40,793 nt of DNA. It comes from Acidimicrobiia bacterium. GTDB taxonomy: Bacteria > Actinomycetota > Acidimicrobiia > Acidimicrobiales > Poriferisodalaceae. Positions 17,015 through 26,197 of the stretch are shown here, piece after piece. The notes beneath the pieces are model-generated. The model saw only the letters and a list, made by a program, of their open reading frames with translations, did not search any database and had not been told where the DNA came from. The position numbers were made by a program, and so were the translations under genes. The DNA is taken from positions 1 through 40,793 of the forward strand of contig JAJDTF010000106.1 in NCBI GenBank assembly GCA_022827265.1, given 5' to 3'. How positions within the stretch are numbered: the stretch's first letter is position 1; every line of letters starts with the position of its first letter.

Positions 17015-18349
17015 TCAGGCCGATGCGGTGTCTGGGTGCGCGAACGCGTCGGGATGCAGCTCGGGGACACTGCCGTAACGTCCTTGGAGATACGCACGCC
17101 GCAGCGACACATCCTTGCGTGGCCGGTAGTCGACGAGCTGCCTCAGACCGGTCGCACCGTCTGTGTCCTTGCTCGCTAGCCAGATCTGGTCGCGGCCGAT
17201 CGAGCGTTCGTCGGTGTCTCCGAGCAGTTCCACTTCGTGGGCGTTGAAGATCAACTGCGCCGCATGCGGGTTGCGCGACGGCGACTGAAACATCTCCACC
17301 ACTCGTCGCACCAAGTCGGGATGCAGGCTGGCGTCGAGTTCGTCCACCAGCAACACATGCCCGCCCGCGAGCGCGTCGAGCACCGCGGATGCCAGGCCCA
17401 GCCACACAATCGTCCCCTGCGACTCGTCCTCAAGCTCAAGGCTCACCTCGTCGTCGCGTCCGCAGTGGGTCAGTCGAATGCTCCGCAGTGTCGGGAACTC
17501 CTCCGGCGGCGGACCCGGGGCGTCAGGCCCGAGCGCCAGGCTCAGGATTGCCTGCACCCGCTCCCGGGCGTCGGCATCGAGCTCGGTCTCGACGATCTCG
17601 ATGTCGGTGATTCCCAAGTCGGCAGCTCGCATGAGAGCCATCGCCCGCCCTCGTCGGCCGGAGTCCTCCAATTTCTGAGCAAGATGTGCCAAGCGGACAT
17701 CACGGTTGTCGGCGCCCACGAGAGCGAGATTGCGCTCGAACCAGCGATATAGGGGCATCAGCGGATGCAGGCCTGGGTCGTCGAATCCGCCAACCGTCGA
17801 CAACACCAACGTCTGCGGCCGCACGAACGCGTTGAGCACCTCGCGCATCGGACGCATGGCCGGACCGAACTCGATACCAGCGCTGTCACGCCGGAACAGG
17901 AGAGCCTGCCGACCCTTGGGGAAGCCGTAGGCATACTCGCTCACCACAGCCTGGCCAACCTCGACGCCGTACTGCCATCGAATGCCGTCAACGATCAGAT
18001 CAACGTCGTAGCGCGTGGGCTCGCCGGCCGATGCGGCGTCGAGCCGAAACGGCTGCCACGCGACGCTCGCGCCCGCTCCGGCTGGCCCGAACGATCCCAG
18101 CACGGCGGCTCGAAGATCGTGCATCACGCGCAACAGAGCCGTCTTGCCGCTCGCGTTGGCGCCAAAGACACCAGCAGCCGGCAGCACCCCCACCGGCCGT
18201 GTACTGCCTGCCATCGGTATCTCGCGAGCGACGCCATCCTCGGCGAACTGGGACCCCAGCAGGCTGATGCACACCTCGTCCCGATACGACCGCGCATTTG
18301 CCGCAGTGAACGACAACAGCACACTCATCGGCTCGACTTCTGACATCAT
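17015..18349 (-). CDS. rloA: RloA-like AAA (AAA_21/SMC-type) ATPase
   Basis: 444 residues with Walker A GANASGKT (63-70), an ABC-signature-like DESQGT (308-313), Walker B VLLVDELDASLHP (332-344), a switch H371 (FNAHEVEL) and the typical RloA tail AYLQGRYGSVP (419-429). This is the OLD/RloA kind of ABC-like ATPase that pairs with a TOPRIM or HNH effector. An expected role is nucleotide-dependent control of RloB during infection, leading to abortive infection. The ATG at 18349 follows a GAGGGG site; an ATG at 18346 is equivalent, and one at 18328 begins the conserved MSVLLSF strand. It is the third gene of a four-gene same-strand island. Confidence 0.9.
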   Translation of the reverse strand: MMSEVEPMSVLLSFTAANARSYRDEVCISLLGSQFAEDGVAREIPMAGSTRPVGVLPAAGVFGANASGKTALLRVMHDLRAAVLGSFGPAGAGASVAWQPFRLDAASAGEPTRYDVDLIVDGIRWQYGVEVGQAVVSEYAYGFPKGRQALLFRRDSAGIEFGPAMRPMREVLNAFVRPQTLVLSTVGGFDDPGLHPLMPLYRWFERNLALVGADNRDVRLAHLAQKLEDSGRRGRAMALMRAADLGITDIEIVETELDADARERVQAILSLALGPDAPGPPPEEFPTLRSIRLTHCGRDDEVSLELEDESQGTIVWLGLASAVLDALAGGHVLLVDELDASLHPDLVRRVVEMFQSPSRNPHAAQLIFNAHEVELLGDTDERSIGRDQIWLASKDTDGATGLRQLVDYRPRKDVSLRRAYLQGRYGSVPELHPDAFAHPDTASA

Positions 18350-18415
18350 CTCAAGCCCCTCAGCGCGACGTCGCTGACTCCAAGAATATCAATTGAGACA
18401 CCGCGTCAAGACAGA

Positions 18416-18436
18416 CTGCGAGATTTTTCCTCGCAG
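18416..18436. repeat. Hairpin between HNH gene and rloA
   Basis: CTGCGAG, a 7-base loop, CTCGCAG. It lies in the 128-bp gap between the HNH stop (18478) and the rloA start (18349). On the minus strand no T-run follows, so it is not a clear intrinsic terminator; attenuation or an operator is possible. Confidence 0.35.
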
Positions 18437-18477
18437 AACATCTTCTGTGGTCCGCTAAACCATCCCCCGGAACTCGA

Positions 18478-19308
18478 CTACGCCGTCGGCACGGTCGGGG
18501 GCAGCATCAGCACCCTGCCGTCATCCGCCACAGCCGCGACACGCTGGGGCATGTCTGGGTGTCGCCACCTGTAGGCGTCGGCGGTATCGCCCTTCTTCTT
18601 GTTGCATCTCGGATGTGCGATTTGCAGGTTGTCCATCCCGTGCAACTTGCTCGTGTAGTAGCCGCCGTTGCTCGCCTTGCCCTTAGGGCTCAGCACGAAG
18701 CGCACGAAGTCCTTGGGGATGATGTGCTCGATATGGGCACCGTTGAGTTTCTGTTTGGGTATTTCACCGCAGCACAGCCCGCACCGGCCCGCGTCGCGAT
18801 CATGGAGGTAATCGAGCACCTTCTTTCGATGCTCCTTGGGCCAGCGGTCGGTCGCATCAGGCTCGTCGGCCTCCAAGATCCACCGTTCCGTGCTACTGAT
18901 CAAGGCGACTGTCTTTCGCAGCAGCCCCTTCGGACGCTCAGGCGGCGGACTGCTGAAGCGGCACACGCTCCCCAACTCACGATTGTCCGGCTGGGAAGGT
19001 GCCGGCTCGTCCTCGGCCGGCTCGGCTGCTTCATCCTCGATCCGCACGGTGAACCGGCACTTCGGAAATGTGGAGCAGCCCCAGAACTCACCATCGGCAT
19101 TGGCACCACGCTTGGCCCGACGGCGAACCATCGGAGAGGCGCACTTCGAGCAAGATGGCAACACAGAGCGACACTTCGGGAAAGCTGCGCATCCCCAGAA
19201 CTCGCTGCCGGCCTTCGCCCCGCGCCGCGCAGTCCGTCGCACCAGCGTGCTCCCACACTCCGGGCAGCCATTCGCCCCCGTTGGTTGCCTGCCGATCTGC
19301 CGTGGCAC
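18478..19308 (-). CDS. HNH endonuclease with two topoisomerase-type C4 zinc fingers
   Basis: 276 residues. Two tandem zinc ribbons of the topoisomerase I C-terminal type lie at the N-terminus: C15/C18/C40/C46 and C53/C56/C78/C84, each with the FWGC-x(2)-FPKC pattern. After an acidic, Pro-rich linker (91-125), a C-terminal HNH domain runs from about 165 to 245: C176 and C179/C180, HIEH (192-195), then the NLQIAHPRCNKKKG block (227-240) with H232, C235 and N236. The fingers would bind single-stranded DNA and the HNH domain would cut it. The GTG at 19308 is the only reasonable start before the first finger. It lies 64 bases after the methylase gene, so it may be the restriction partner of that methylase. 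Confidence 0.88.
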   Translation of the reverse strand: MPRQIGRQPTGANGCPECGSTLVRRTARRGAKAGSEFWGCAAFPKCRSVLPSCSKCASPMVRRRAKRGANADGEFWGCSTFPKCRFTVRIEDEAAEPAEDEPAPSQPDNRELGSVCRFSSPPPERPKGLLRKTVALISSTERWILEADEPDATDRWPKEHRKKVLDYLHDRDAGRCGLCCGEIPKQKLNGAHIEHIIPKDFVRFVLSPKGKASNGGYYTSKLHGMDNLQIAHPRCNKKKGDTADAYRWRHPDMPQRVAAVADDGRVLMLPPTVPTA

Positions 19309-19372
19309 GAGGCCAAGTATGTCAGGCTACAAGCTGGGCAATTCGGCGCTCTATGCGGCACCGGCGCAGGTG

Positions 19373-22132
19373 CTACTGCACGCTGGGTTCGGCCGCGAGC
19401 GCGTTGCGGACCCTTGCCACAGTTTCCGAATCGACGCGTAGGGCATCAACAACGGCCGCATCAAGCGCTTGGCGCATCGGATCGTTCCCGCTGTCGGCGA
19501 TGCGCTGCAACTCTTGACTTTGGAGGTCGTCAAACACGGCAGCGAGCGACATGGCCCCATCGGGGTCAAGCACAGGGGCGCGCATATTGCGCATCGCATC
19601 CAAGGAGATCTTCGGTCGGCCACCAACGTGATGAGTGGCTCCAGCGATCACAGCCAAGATGCCCAAGCTCGAGTTCAGCCACACCGCCATCGCTTTGGAC
19701 CAGACTTCGGGATCGCCGTGAAGCGCCGTGAACGGCACCCAACGCGATCCAAGCGTTGGCAGCTCGGAGTGGACAGCGAGCACCCGCATCGTCGTGAGCC
19801 GAGGATCGGTACTGATCAGCAAGTGCCCGCGTTGACGCCAGTACTTGGCGGCAAGTCGCCTCGCACGCCCAGTTTTCTTGGGGACAGAGAAGTAATCGGC
19901 ACGCGCCGCGAGCACCCGGGTGGCGTCGGTGTCATTTCGCCAAAGAGCGTCGTACCCGTCGGGCCCCGCCGTGTCCGAACGATCGAAGACATCGCGAATC
20001 CGCTGTCCTGCCGGGCCCACGGAGGCGAGGCTCGCAAGCGGTTGAGTTTGCAACAGACCTCCGGAACGCAAGTCTGCAGCCACTGAAGCAAGCCATGGGT
20101 TTGCGAACATGACTGGCGACCAGTCGCCATCAACCATGTTGAGCGACGACCACTCCATGACTGCGGCACCCTCAACAGCAGCCGGATCCGACGTGAGCGT
20201 CGATGCGAGCGCAGATGCACCGGCGACGGTGGCTGGATTCGTCAGTAGAGAAACAAATCTGGTCGGTGGCCGCGCCGCTGGTTCGGCCTGGTGACGGCGT
20301 GCAACGACCAGCATCTCGGAAATGTCTGTGTTCTCGGAAAACCACATGCGTGTTCGGTCATGCGAAGAGATCACCCATTCGACGTGGAACTGTTCGGCAA
20401 GCAGCTTTCGGTTCTGCAGCCCCGCCGGCCCGGTGGCGGCACTGGTCGGGCGCACCATGGCCAGCACACCATCGTCGAGGTCCGTCAAGTGCTCTCCGAG
20501 AACTTCAAACATCGACCCGGCTGACGATCCATGAGCGCCGCGGCCCGCCATCAACTCCTTCTCTCGGTCCTTGAGTGAGTCGTGCTCGTCCTTGCTGAAC
20601 TGGTCGTGGCGCAGCGAATCGCGGGTGTAGGGCGGATTCATGATGACCAACGAGAACGAGTTGGGTTTCACCTCCGCCAGCACCTCGGAATCGATCTGAG
20701 AGGCCTCGTACCACTTCAGGTCCTGAAACTGCACCCGTTCCTGTCTGCCCGTGATGCCCGCGATCGTGACGACATCGAGCAATTCGAGGGCACCGAGTCT
20801 CGGGCGCATGCTGCCCCCGCCTGCATCAACCATGCCGAGAGGCATCAGATGAATATTCATCTCAGAGAACGCAACCGATGGTGCGAGGAGGCCGAGGGTG
20901 GTCGCCGCCAGATGGCAGGCGGTCGTGTTGACGTCGATGCCCCACACCATCGAGTCGATCATCCGTGCAGCGTCGTCCACGGAGTCCACGGGGCGGAGGT
21001 CGCGCACTCGCTCTGCCGCCGCCATCAGCAACGTTCCGGTTCCGCAGGCCGGATCAATGACCCGATAACCGCCTATGTCAGCCTCGACATCCTGCGGCTG
21101 AATCGCGAGCGCGGCCAGGAGCACCGCGGCAGGTGTCGAGGTGTAAAAGCTGCCGTCGTATCGAGCGCTTTCAAGAATCCGGTGAAAGATCCGGCCAAGG
21201 AGGTCATGGCGCGCGCCAGCAGCATCTCGAGCCGCTCGTACAGCAGCACGACCCACAGTGGCGACGGCGTCAGCAAACGCGGGGTTCTGGGCACAGGCCG
21301 CTAGCGCAACGCGAGCGGTTTCAAAAATGGGCCGATAGTCAACTGCCAGAATCGCCCGCCATGCTTCGTCGAGCGCGCCGACCGTGTCTACGCCCTCGGC
21401 AGTGCAGGCGTGCGCCATCGAAGGTGGCCACGCGCCGGCATACGGCTCGCCGGTGACGGCGTCAGTGTCCGGACGCAGCCCCGACAGATGATCATCGAGG
21501 CGGGCGTGGAACATCGTTGCGGCTGCCACGACGAGCAGCGCTCGCTTCGCCGCGGCAGCAGAGCGATCGACGGGGTGCTTTCGATTGCCGTACTGGGTGA
21601 CCGGCAGGTCGAGGGCGGCCGCGAGCTGCGTCTTCTGATTCGTCGACAGCCTCCCGACGCCCAAGTCGAGGGCGATGTCAAGATCAGCAGCCAAGCCCGC
21701 CGGATCGCCATGATCCTCAGGCAGCCGTCGGAGGACGGCAGCAAGATCCTCCACCCTGCCGCTCGCGAAGCTGCGGTCTGGAAGTACGGCCCACTCGATG
21801 GCGGTAGCTGGCCCGAAGTCAGATTCCCTCAGGCCATCGGGATAGCTAATCGCTATCGCGCGGTCTGCGAGCGCCTGATCGAGCCGTGCACGCGCATCCT
21901 TGATCGCGCCCTTCCGGTTGGCGATCTCCGCCTCCAGAGCCACCACAAGGTGTCCGACGCAAACTCGCACATCAATCTGGCGGCCACCTGGCTGCCGGTC
22001 TTCAGTAGTGACGTCCGAGAGGCCCGACGCTGATAAGAGGCCACCAAGGCGCATGTTCAGCTTCGGTTCCCAGTCGGCATGGCCTGCAGCCGTCGCACCA
22101 GCCTCAATCGAAGCAGCGGATCCGTCCTGCAA
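19373..22132 (-). CDS. N6-adenine DNA methylase with N-terminal nuclease-like segment
   Basis: 919 residues. The gamma-class N6-adenine methylase core has motif I DPACGTGTLL beginning near residue 360 and the catalytic NPPY near 499-502. A C-terminal region of about 350 residues looks like a target-recognition/specificity part. Near residues 22-80 an ELN-like helix, then QIDVRV (D54) and VVALEAE (E67, E69), suggest a PD-(D/E)xK fold with Glu in place of Lys, so the protein may be a type IIG-like fused restriction-modification enzyme or carry a dead nuclease. No helicase is visible. I chose the TTG at 22132 because GGAGG at 22139-22143 is 6 bases upstream; the TTG at 22138 touches that site. 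It begins the defence island that continues with the HNH and rloAB genes. Target sequence unknown. Confidence 0.82.
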   Translation of the reverse strand: MQDGSAASIEAGATAAGHADWEPKLNMRLGGLLSASGLSDVTTEDRQPGGRQIDVRVCVGHLVVALEAEIANRKGAIKDARARLDQALADRAIAISYPDGLRESDFGPATAIEWAVLPDRSFASGRVEDLAAVLRRLPEDHGDPAGLAADLDIALDLGVGRLSTNQKTQLAAALDLPVTQYGNRKHPVDRSAAAAKRALLVVAAATMFHARLDDHLSGLRPDTDAVTGEPYAGAWPPSMAHACTAEGVDTVGALDEAWRAILAVDYRPIFETARVALAACAQNPAFADAVATVGRAAVRAARDAAGARHDLLGRIFHRILESARYDGSFYTSTPAAVLLAALAIQPQDVEADIGGYRVIDPACGTGTLLMAAAERVRDLRPVDSVDDAARMIDSMVWGIDVNTTACHLAATTLGLLAPSVAFSEMNIHLMPLGMVDAGGGSMRPRLGALELLDVVTIAGITGRQERVQFQDLKWYEASQIDSEVLAEVKPNSFSLVIMNPPYTRDSLRHDQFSKDEHDSLKDREKELMAGRGAHGSSAGSMFEVLGEHLTDLDDGVLAMVRPTSAATGPAGLQNRKLLAEQFHVEWVISSHDRTRMWFSENTDISEMLVVARRHQAEPAARPPTRFVSLLTNPATVAGASALASTLTSDPAAVEGAAVMEWSSLNMVDGDWSPVMFANPWLASVAADLRSGGLLQTQPLASLASVGPAGQRIRDVFDRSDTAGPDGYDALWRNDTDATRVLAARADYFSVPKKTGRARRLAAKYWRQRGHLLISTDPRLTTMRVLAVHSELPTLGSRWVPFTALHGDPEVWSKAMAVWLNSSLGILAVIAGATHHVGGRPKISLDAMRNMRAPVLDPDGAMSLAAVFDDLQSQELQRIADSGNDPMRQALDAAVVDALRVDSETVARVRNALAAEPSVQ

Positions 22133-22450
22133 CTGCAACCTCCGATTCGGAGCGGACGAAGATCAGGTTCTTGGTTCCTGGTACTCGTACATCGGCTGGT
22201 CGGTCCGCATGCCTCTGGCCGACATCGTACGCGGCGACTCAAGTAGGCAGGTTGATCTACAGACGGAACGCCGGAACCTGATTCGCAGAGCGCGGCTCGA
22301 GGTGCCCGAGCCAGCCAGCTACGCCGACCGCAGACTGCCGAACCGACGAGGCCTCGATGGCGAGTGATGCTCAGTTGATGCAGCCGTGACTTCCGCGGAC
22401 CAAGGCGCTGGGGGTGGGCCTGACGCGCCCGGGCACAGGACACCGTCACG
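22133..22450. other. Intergenic region between methylase and IS remnant
   Basis: About 318 bases holding the ribosome-binding site (22139-22143) and presumably the promoter of the methylase operon on the minus strand. A plus-strand frame ends at 22367 with an odd GSWYSYIGWSVRMPL stretch that I do not recognise. The right part may be debris from the IS1182 insertion. No RNA gene or clear terminator seen. Confidence 0.5.
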
Positions 22451-23359
22451 ATGCTGAGGCTGCAGATACGGCGGGCCCGCAAGACCGTGCCGGCGTCGGG
22501 CGAGGTCCCTGTGCGAGAACGCTACGTGGACACGGCGGGACGAAACGTGGACTGGGGCGACTCCGACGACGTGGAACGGCTGGTGTCCGAGCTGGTCGAC
22601 GACGCGCTCGATCTGATCGTCGCCGCCGAGGACCTCGGTCTCGGTCTCGCCCAGGTCGACACGGTGGGGCTGCTGGGATTGGTCGCGGCCCAAGACGTGG
22701 AGTCCGCACAGTGGCCGGGCCAGTGGCGGATCGCGCGGGGCACCGCGACAAATCGGGTGCCCAGCGTGGTCGATCCTCAGTCGCGTCACGCTCACAAGAC
22801 CGCTCACAGCTACCGCGACGGCTACAAAGCCCACATCTGCGCTGCGCCAGACACGGGGCTGATCACCGCCGCCGATCTCACCGAGGGCACCGTCGCCGAC
22901 GCGGCCGCAGTGGTGGGGCTGCTCGACGGGGAACCCGCCTGCACCGAAGTGCTCGCCGACGGTGCCCATGGCACCGGGCAGCTGCGCGCCGATCTGCGCG
23001 ACGCCGACATGGCCGCGGTGATCAAGCCGCCGCAGCTTCGGGTCGCCGTGCCCGGCGGCCACAGCGTCGACGACTTCGACATCGACTACGCCTTCGACCC
23101 CGCCTGCGGCGAATTCTCCGGCACCGTGACCTGCCCCGAGGGCATCACCGCCGCCATCACCCTCAATGGCCACGCTCGCTTCGAGACCCACTGCCACAGA
23201 TGACCACAGCGAAGCCGCTGCACCACCGCCAAAGGCGGCCGCACCATCAAGGTGCACCCCCACCACGACCTGCTCACAGCAGCCCGCCGCCAAGCCCGCA
23301 CCCCCCGACCCGACTTGCTCAGCAGTCTCCTAGCTGCACGTCGCCGCGACGTTCCCTGA
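22451..23359 (+). pseudogene. IS1182-type transposase, truncated with internal stop
   Basis: The frame matches the central and C-terminal parts of IS1182-family transposases: SVVDPQSRHAHKTAHSYRDGYKAH, the VLADGAHGTG strand, and IKPPQLRVAVPGG. The N-terminal third is missing. At 23201-23203 a TGA interrupts the same frame exactly where the family has the second cysteine of a C-x2-C-P-x-R-x(2)-C-T cluster; beyond it the frame resumes with PQRSRCTTAKGGRTIKVHPH and ends at 23357-23359. So one substitution (TGC/TGT to TGA) plus 5' truncation inactivated the gene; no frameshift is needed. The 3' part after the histidine block does not match the usual C-terminus and may also be lost. Confidence 0.8.
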
Positions 23360-23424
23360 GACCTCCCCGACGTGACCAAGCACCGCCAAGTGATGCCCGA
23401 TCTTGCACCGCTGCTCCCGATCGG

Positions 23425-23460
23425 CCAGCAGCCCTCATCCCAAAAAAACGCGAAGGCTCA
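23425..23460 (+). repeat. IS end repeat, copy 2
   Basis: Second copy of the sequence at 107-141 with the core CCCAAAAAAACGCGAAGG, same orientation, one indel. No ISL3 transposase residues precede it; it abuts the IS1182 remnant. It is a solo IS end left by deletion or nested insertion. Confidence 0.75.
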
Positions 23461-23503
23461 CAGAGTTCTACTGCTGTGAAGCAGATTACCGAATTGAGCA
23501 TAC

Positions 23504-23522
23504 CCCGATGTCCCGTATCGGG
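23504..23522. repeat. Small hairpin in the IS/CaiB gap
   Basis: CCCGAT, 7-base loop, ATCGGG. It lies 109 bases beyond the stop of the first CaiB gene, where a terminator for the minus-strand transcript might be expected, but no T-run follows on that strand. The rest of 23461-23630 shows nothing else. Confidence 0.3.
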
Positions 23523-23630
23523 ATTTGTCAGTGATCAGAGGCTTTCGCGGTCACAGGCATGTTCGTCAGGCCGTGAAGATCAATATCAACCAGTCGTGAT
23601 CGTCATCGCGAACGCGATGTTGCAGTTGCG

Positions 23631-26180
23631 TCACGCCAGGAGTTCGGCGACGGCGAGTTCGGCTATGCGGTCGCTGTCGTAGCCGAGCACCTCGGTGAGG
23701 ATGTCGAAGGTGTGCTCGCCGAGCGTCGGGCCGCCGTAGGTCACCTGCGCTGGGGTGCGAGACAGTGCGAAGCGGGAGGCGTCCACGATGGTGGTGCCCT
23801 GCTTGGCGTGGGGCACCTCGACCTGCTGGCCCCGGTGGATCACCTGCGGGTCGACGGTGTACTCCGGCGAGTTCTGCACGATGTGCGCGGCCACGCCGAC
23901 GTCCTGCAGGCGGTGCATCAGCGCCACGCCGTCGTGGCCCCGGGCCCACTCGGCGATGATCTCGTCGAGCTCGTCGTGGCGCTCATGACGTTCCGTCACG
24001 CTCAGATCGCCGAGGTCGCCGCGGCCCATCAGAGCAGCCAGCGACTGCCACTGGGCATCGTCGACGCATGAGATCGCAATCCAGCTGTCGTCGGGCACGA
24101 CAGCGTGGAACTGATCGCTGGCGGCTGTCTGGTAGACGCCCTGGGGCGCGATGTGCCGGTCGCGGTTGCCCACCCGGTGCGCCACCCGGCCGTTCACCGT
24201 GCGGTCGAGCACGGCGGGCGCCAGCAGGTGCAGCGCCGACTCGGCCTGGGACATGTCGATGTACTGGCCCTCACCGGTGCGGCGCCGGTGCTCCAGCGCT
24301 CCCATCACTGCGGCCACCAGCCAGCGGGGCGAGGTGTAGTCGGTATAGGCGCCGAACGGCCCGCACGGCGCCCGATCCGGCCAGCCCACTGGGTAGAAGA
24401 ACCCCGAGATCGCCGCGGCCATCGTTCCGAAGCCGGCCAGCATCGCCAGCGGCCCGGTCTGGCCCATCAGGCAGCTCGACGCCATGATCACGTCGGGGCG
24501 GCGCTCGCGCACCTGCTCCCAGCCCATCCCGAAGCCGGCCATGCCCTTCGGCGAGAACGACTCCACGATCACGTCGGCCCAGTCGATGAGGTCCCAGATG
24601 ACATCCAACGCAGCCGGCTTGGACATGTCCAGGCAGATGCCCCGCTTGCCTGCGTTCATGTTGTTGTAGAGCGCCGAGTACTCCGGGTCGCCGATGTCCT
24701 CACGGAACGGCTGCAGCGAACGGGCCACTTCCAGTCGGGTTTCGGACTCCACCCGGATGATGTCGGCGCCGTAGTCGGCCAGGACCCGCGCCGCTGCGGG
24801 CCCCGCCATCGCCCACATGAAATCGAGCACCTTGACGTTCTCGAGCGGTCGTGCGGTTGAAGCCATCTGGGAGCTCACGTCAGCACCGGTGGCCTCGATG
24901 CGAGGCCGCGTTCGCGCCGGTCCTGCATCGGGCGCATCCAGCTCGGCCAGCACCTCGTCGGTGTGCTGGCCGAGGCGCGGCGGCGGACCGAGCGGTTGCA
25001 TCGGTGTGGCACTGAAACGGGCATAGCGGCCCGGGTAGCGCACCTCGGCTGGGCTGCCGTCGCCGTTCTCCTGGGTGACCGTCTCCCAGTACTCCCGGGC
25101 GGCCAGTTGGTGCGAGTTCACCACCTCGTCTGCGGTCCACACCGGGGTGATCAGCACCCGCCGGCTCATGGCCGCATCCAGCAGCTCGGCCTTGGTCTTG
25201 GTGGCGAAGAAATCGTGCAGGATCTGCTTCAGCCGGTCGTACTCCGAGATCGGCTCGCGGCCGTCGAGCAGCATCATGGCGTACTCGACCCAGTTCTTGT
25301 CACGGGTGGCCTCGTCGCAGAAGCCCTCCTCGCACACCCAGTCCATGAGGCTCTGGGTGAACGCCCGAAAGCCCGGCCCGAACAGGAACGTGACCGACGC
25401 GTGCCCGTCCTTGCACGGCCACATGAGCTGGACATGGAGGCCCTCTACCAGCACGCCGCCTGCGTGGCGGGTCGGCGGCGTCGCACCCAGCGGTGTGGAC
25501 AGCGCGTACGACTGGCAGGCCTGGTTCATGCTCTGCTGGGCCGACATGTCCACGTGCTGGCCGAGCCCTGAGACGGTCTGGCGCTCCCACAGGGCGATCA
25601 GCGCGGCGCCCGCAGCCTCGGAGGCCGCATTGTGGAAGGCCTGCGGGAACAAGCCGCCTGTGCGCAGCGGTGCCCGGTCGGAATCCCCGGTCATTGCCAT
25701 GTTCACCGCCGAGGCCTGCAACGTCAGATCCGAGACGGCCCAGTCGGCCTTGGGCCCGTCGGAGCCGAACGGCGAGATCGATACATACACCAGCTCAGGG
25801 TTGACGTCTGACAGGGCGCCGTAGCCCAGCCCTCGGGCATCCATCTGGCCCGGGCCGGCCGATTCGATCAGGATGTCGGCCGCCGCGGCCAGATCTCGCA
25901 GAGTGGACGCGCCATCCTCGGTGGCCAAGTCGAGTACCACGCTGCGCTTGCCCCGGTTGTAGGCCCAGTGATGCAACGACCGCTCGGGGTCGTCGACATC
26001 GCCGGCAAAGGGGGCCAAGCGCCGGGCAGACGAACCCTCGGGCGGCTCCACCGCGATGACATCGGCGCCCATCTGAGCAAGGATCGCCCCGCACAGGTGG
26101 CCCCGCTCGTCGGTCAGGTCGAGCACCCGGAACGGGCTCAGCATCGAGGCGGTCTCAGAATCAGTCGGGGCGTCAGGCAT
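23631..26180 (-). CDS. Double-domain CaiB/BaiF family CoA-transferase, copy A
   Basis: About 849 residues made of two full family III CoA-transferase units in tandem. Unit 1 (about 15-400) has VLDLTDERGHLCGAILAQMGADVIAVE and GLGQHVDMSAQQS; unit 2 (about 430-849) has VKVLDFMWAMAGPAAARVLADYGADIIRVE and GEGQYIDMSQAES. The catalytic Asp of this family, 12 residues before the xxAL helix, is present in unit 2 as D614 (AYTDYTSPRW) but is replaced in unit 1 (QAFHNAASE). The protein should move CoA between carboxylic acids; the substrate is unknown. The start may be the ATG at 26180 or an in-frame GTG two codons up (26186). It is a paralogue of the gene upstream, and a 16-base upstream block is shared. 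Confidence 0.9.
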   Translation of the reverse strand: MPDAPTDSETASMLSPFRVLDLTDERGHLCGAILAQMGADVIAVEPPEGSSARRLAPFAGDVDDPERSLHHWAYNRGKRSVVLDLATEDGASTLRDLAAAADILIESAGPGQMDARGLGYGALSDVNPELVYVSISPFGSDGPKADWAVSDLTLQASAVNMAMTGDSDRAPLRTGGLFPQAFHNAASEAAGAALIALWERQTVSGLGQHVDMSAQQSMNQACQSYALSTPLGATPPTRHAGGVLVEGLHVQLMWPCKDGHASVTFLFGPGFRAFTQSLMDWVCEEGFCDEATRDKNWVEYAMMLLDGREPISEYDRLKQILHDFFATKTKAELLDAAMSRRVLITPVWTADEVVNSHQLAAREYWETVTQENGDGSPAEVRYPGRYARFSATPMQPLGPPPRLGQHTDEVLAELDAPDAGPARTRPRIEATGADVSSQMASTARPLENVKVLDFMWAMAGPAAARVLADYGADIIRVESETRLEVARSLQPFREDIGDPEYSALYNNMNAGKRGICLDMSKPAALDVIWDLIDWADVIVESFSPKGMAGFGMGWEQVRERRPDVIMASSCLMGQTGPLAMLAGFGTMAAAISGFFYPVGWPDRAPCGPFGAYTDYTSPRWLVAAVMGALEHRRRTGEGQYIDMSQAESALHLLAPAVLDRTVNGRVAHRVGNRDRHIAPQGVYQTAASDQFHAVVPDDSWIAISCVDDAQWQSLAALMGRGDLGDLSVTERHERHDELDEIIAEWARGHDGVALMHRLQDVGVAAHIVQNSPEYTVDPQVIHRGQQVEVPHAKQGTTIVDASRFALSRTPAQVTYGGPTLGEHTFDILTEVLGYDSDRIAELAVAELLA

Positions 26181-26181
26181 C

Positions 26182-26197
26182 CGCACATTTCAGCACG
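26182..26197 (-). promoter_or_regulatory. Conserved 16-base block before CaiB copy A
   Basis: CGTGCTGAAATGTGCG (minus strand), identical to 28905-28920 before copy B and ending one base before each ATG. The rest of the 185-base gap to copy B shows no clear similarity to the region beyond 28920. It may be a duplicated leader, part of the coding start (GTG inside it is in frame), or a regulator site. Confidence 0.4.

Noticed and set aside
23201-23203. TGA at a cysteine position considered as selenocysteine
   Set aside because: No evidence of a SECIS hairpin was looked for beyond inspection, transposases of this family use plain Cys, and the gene is also 5' truncated; a nonsense mutation is simpler.
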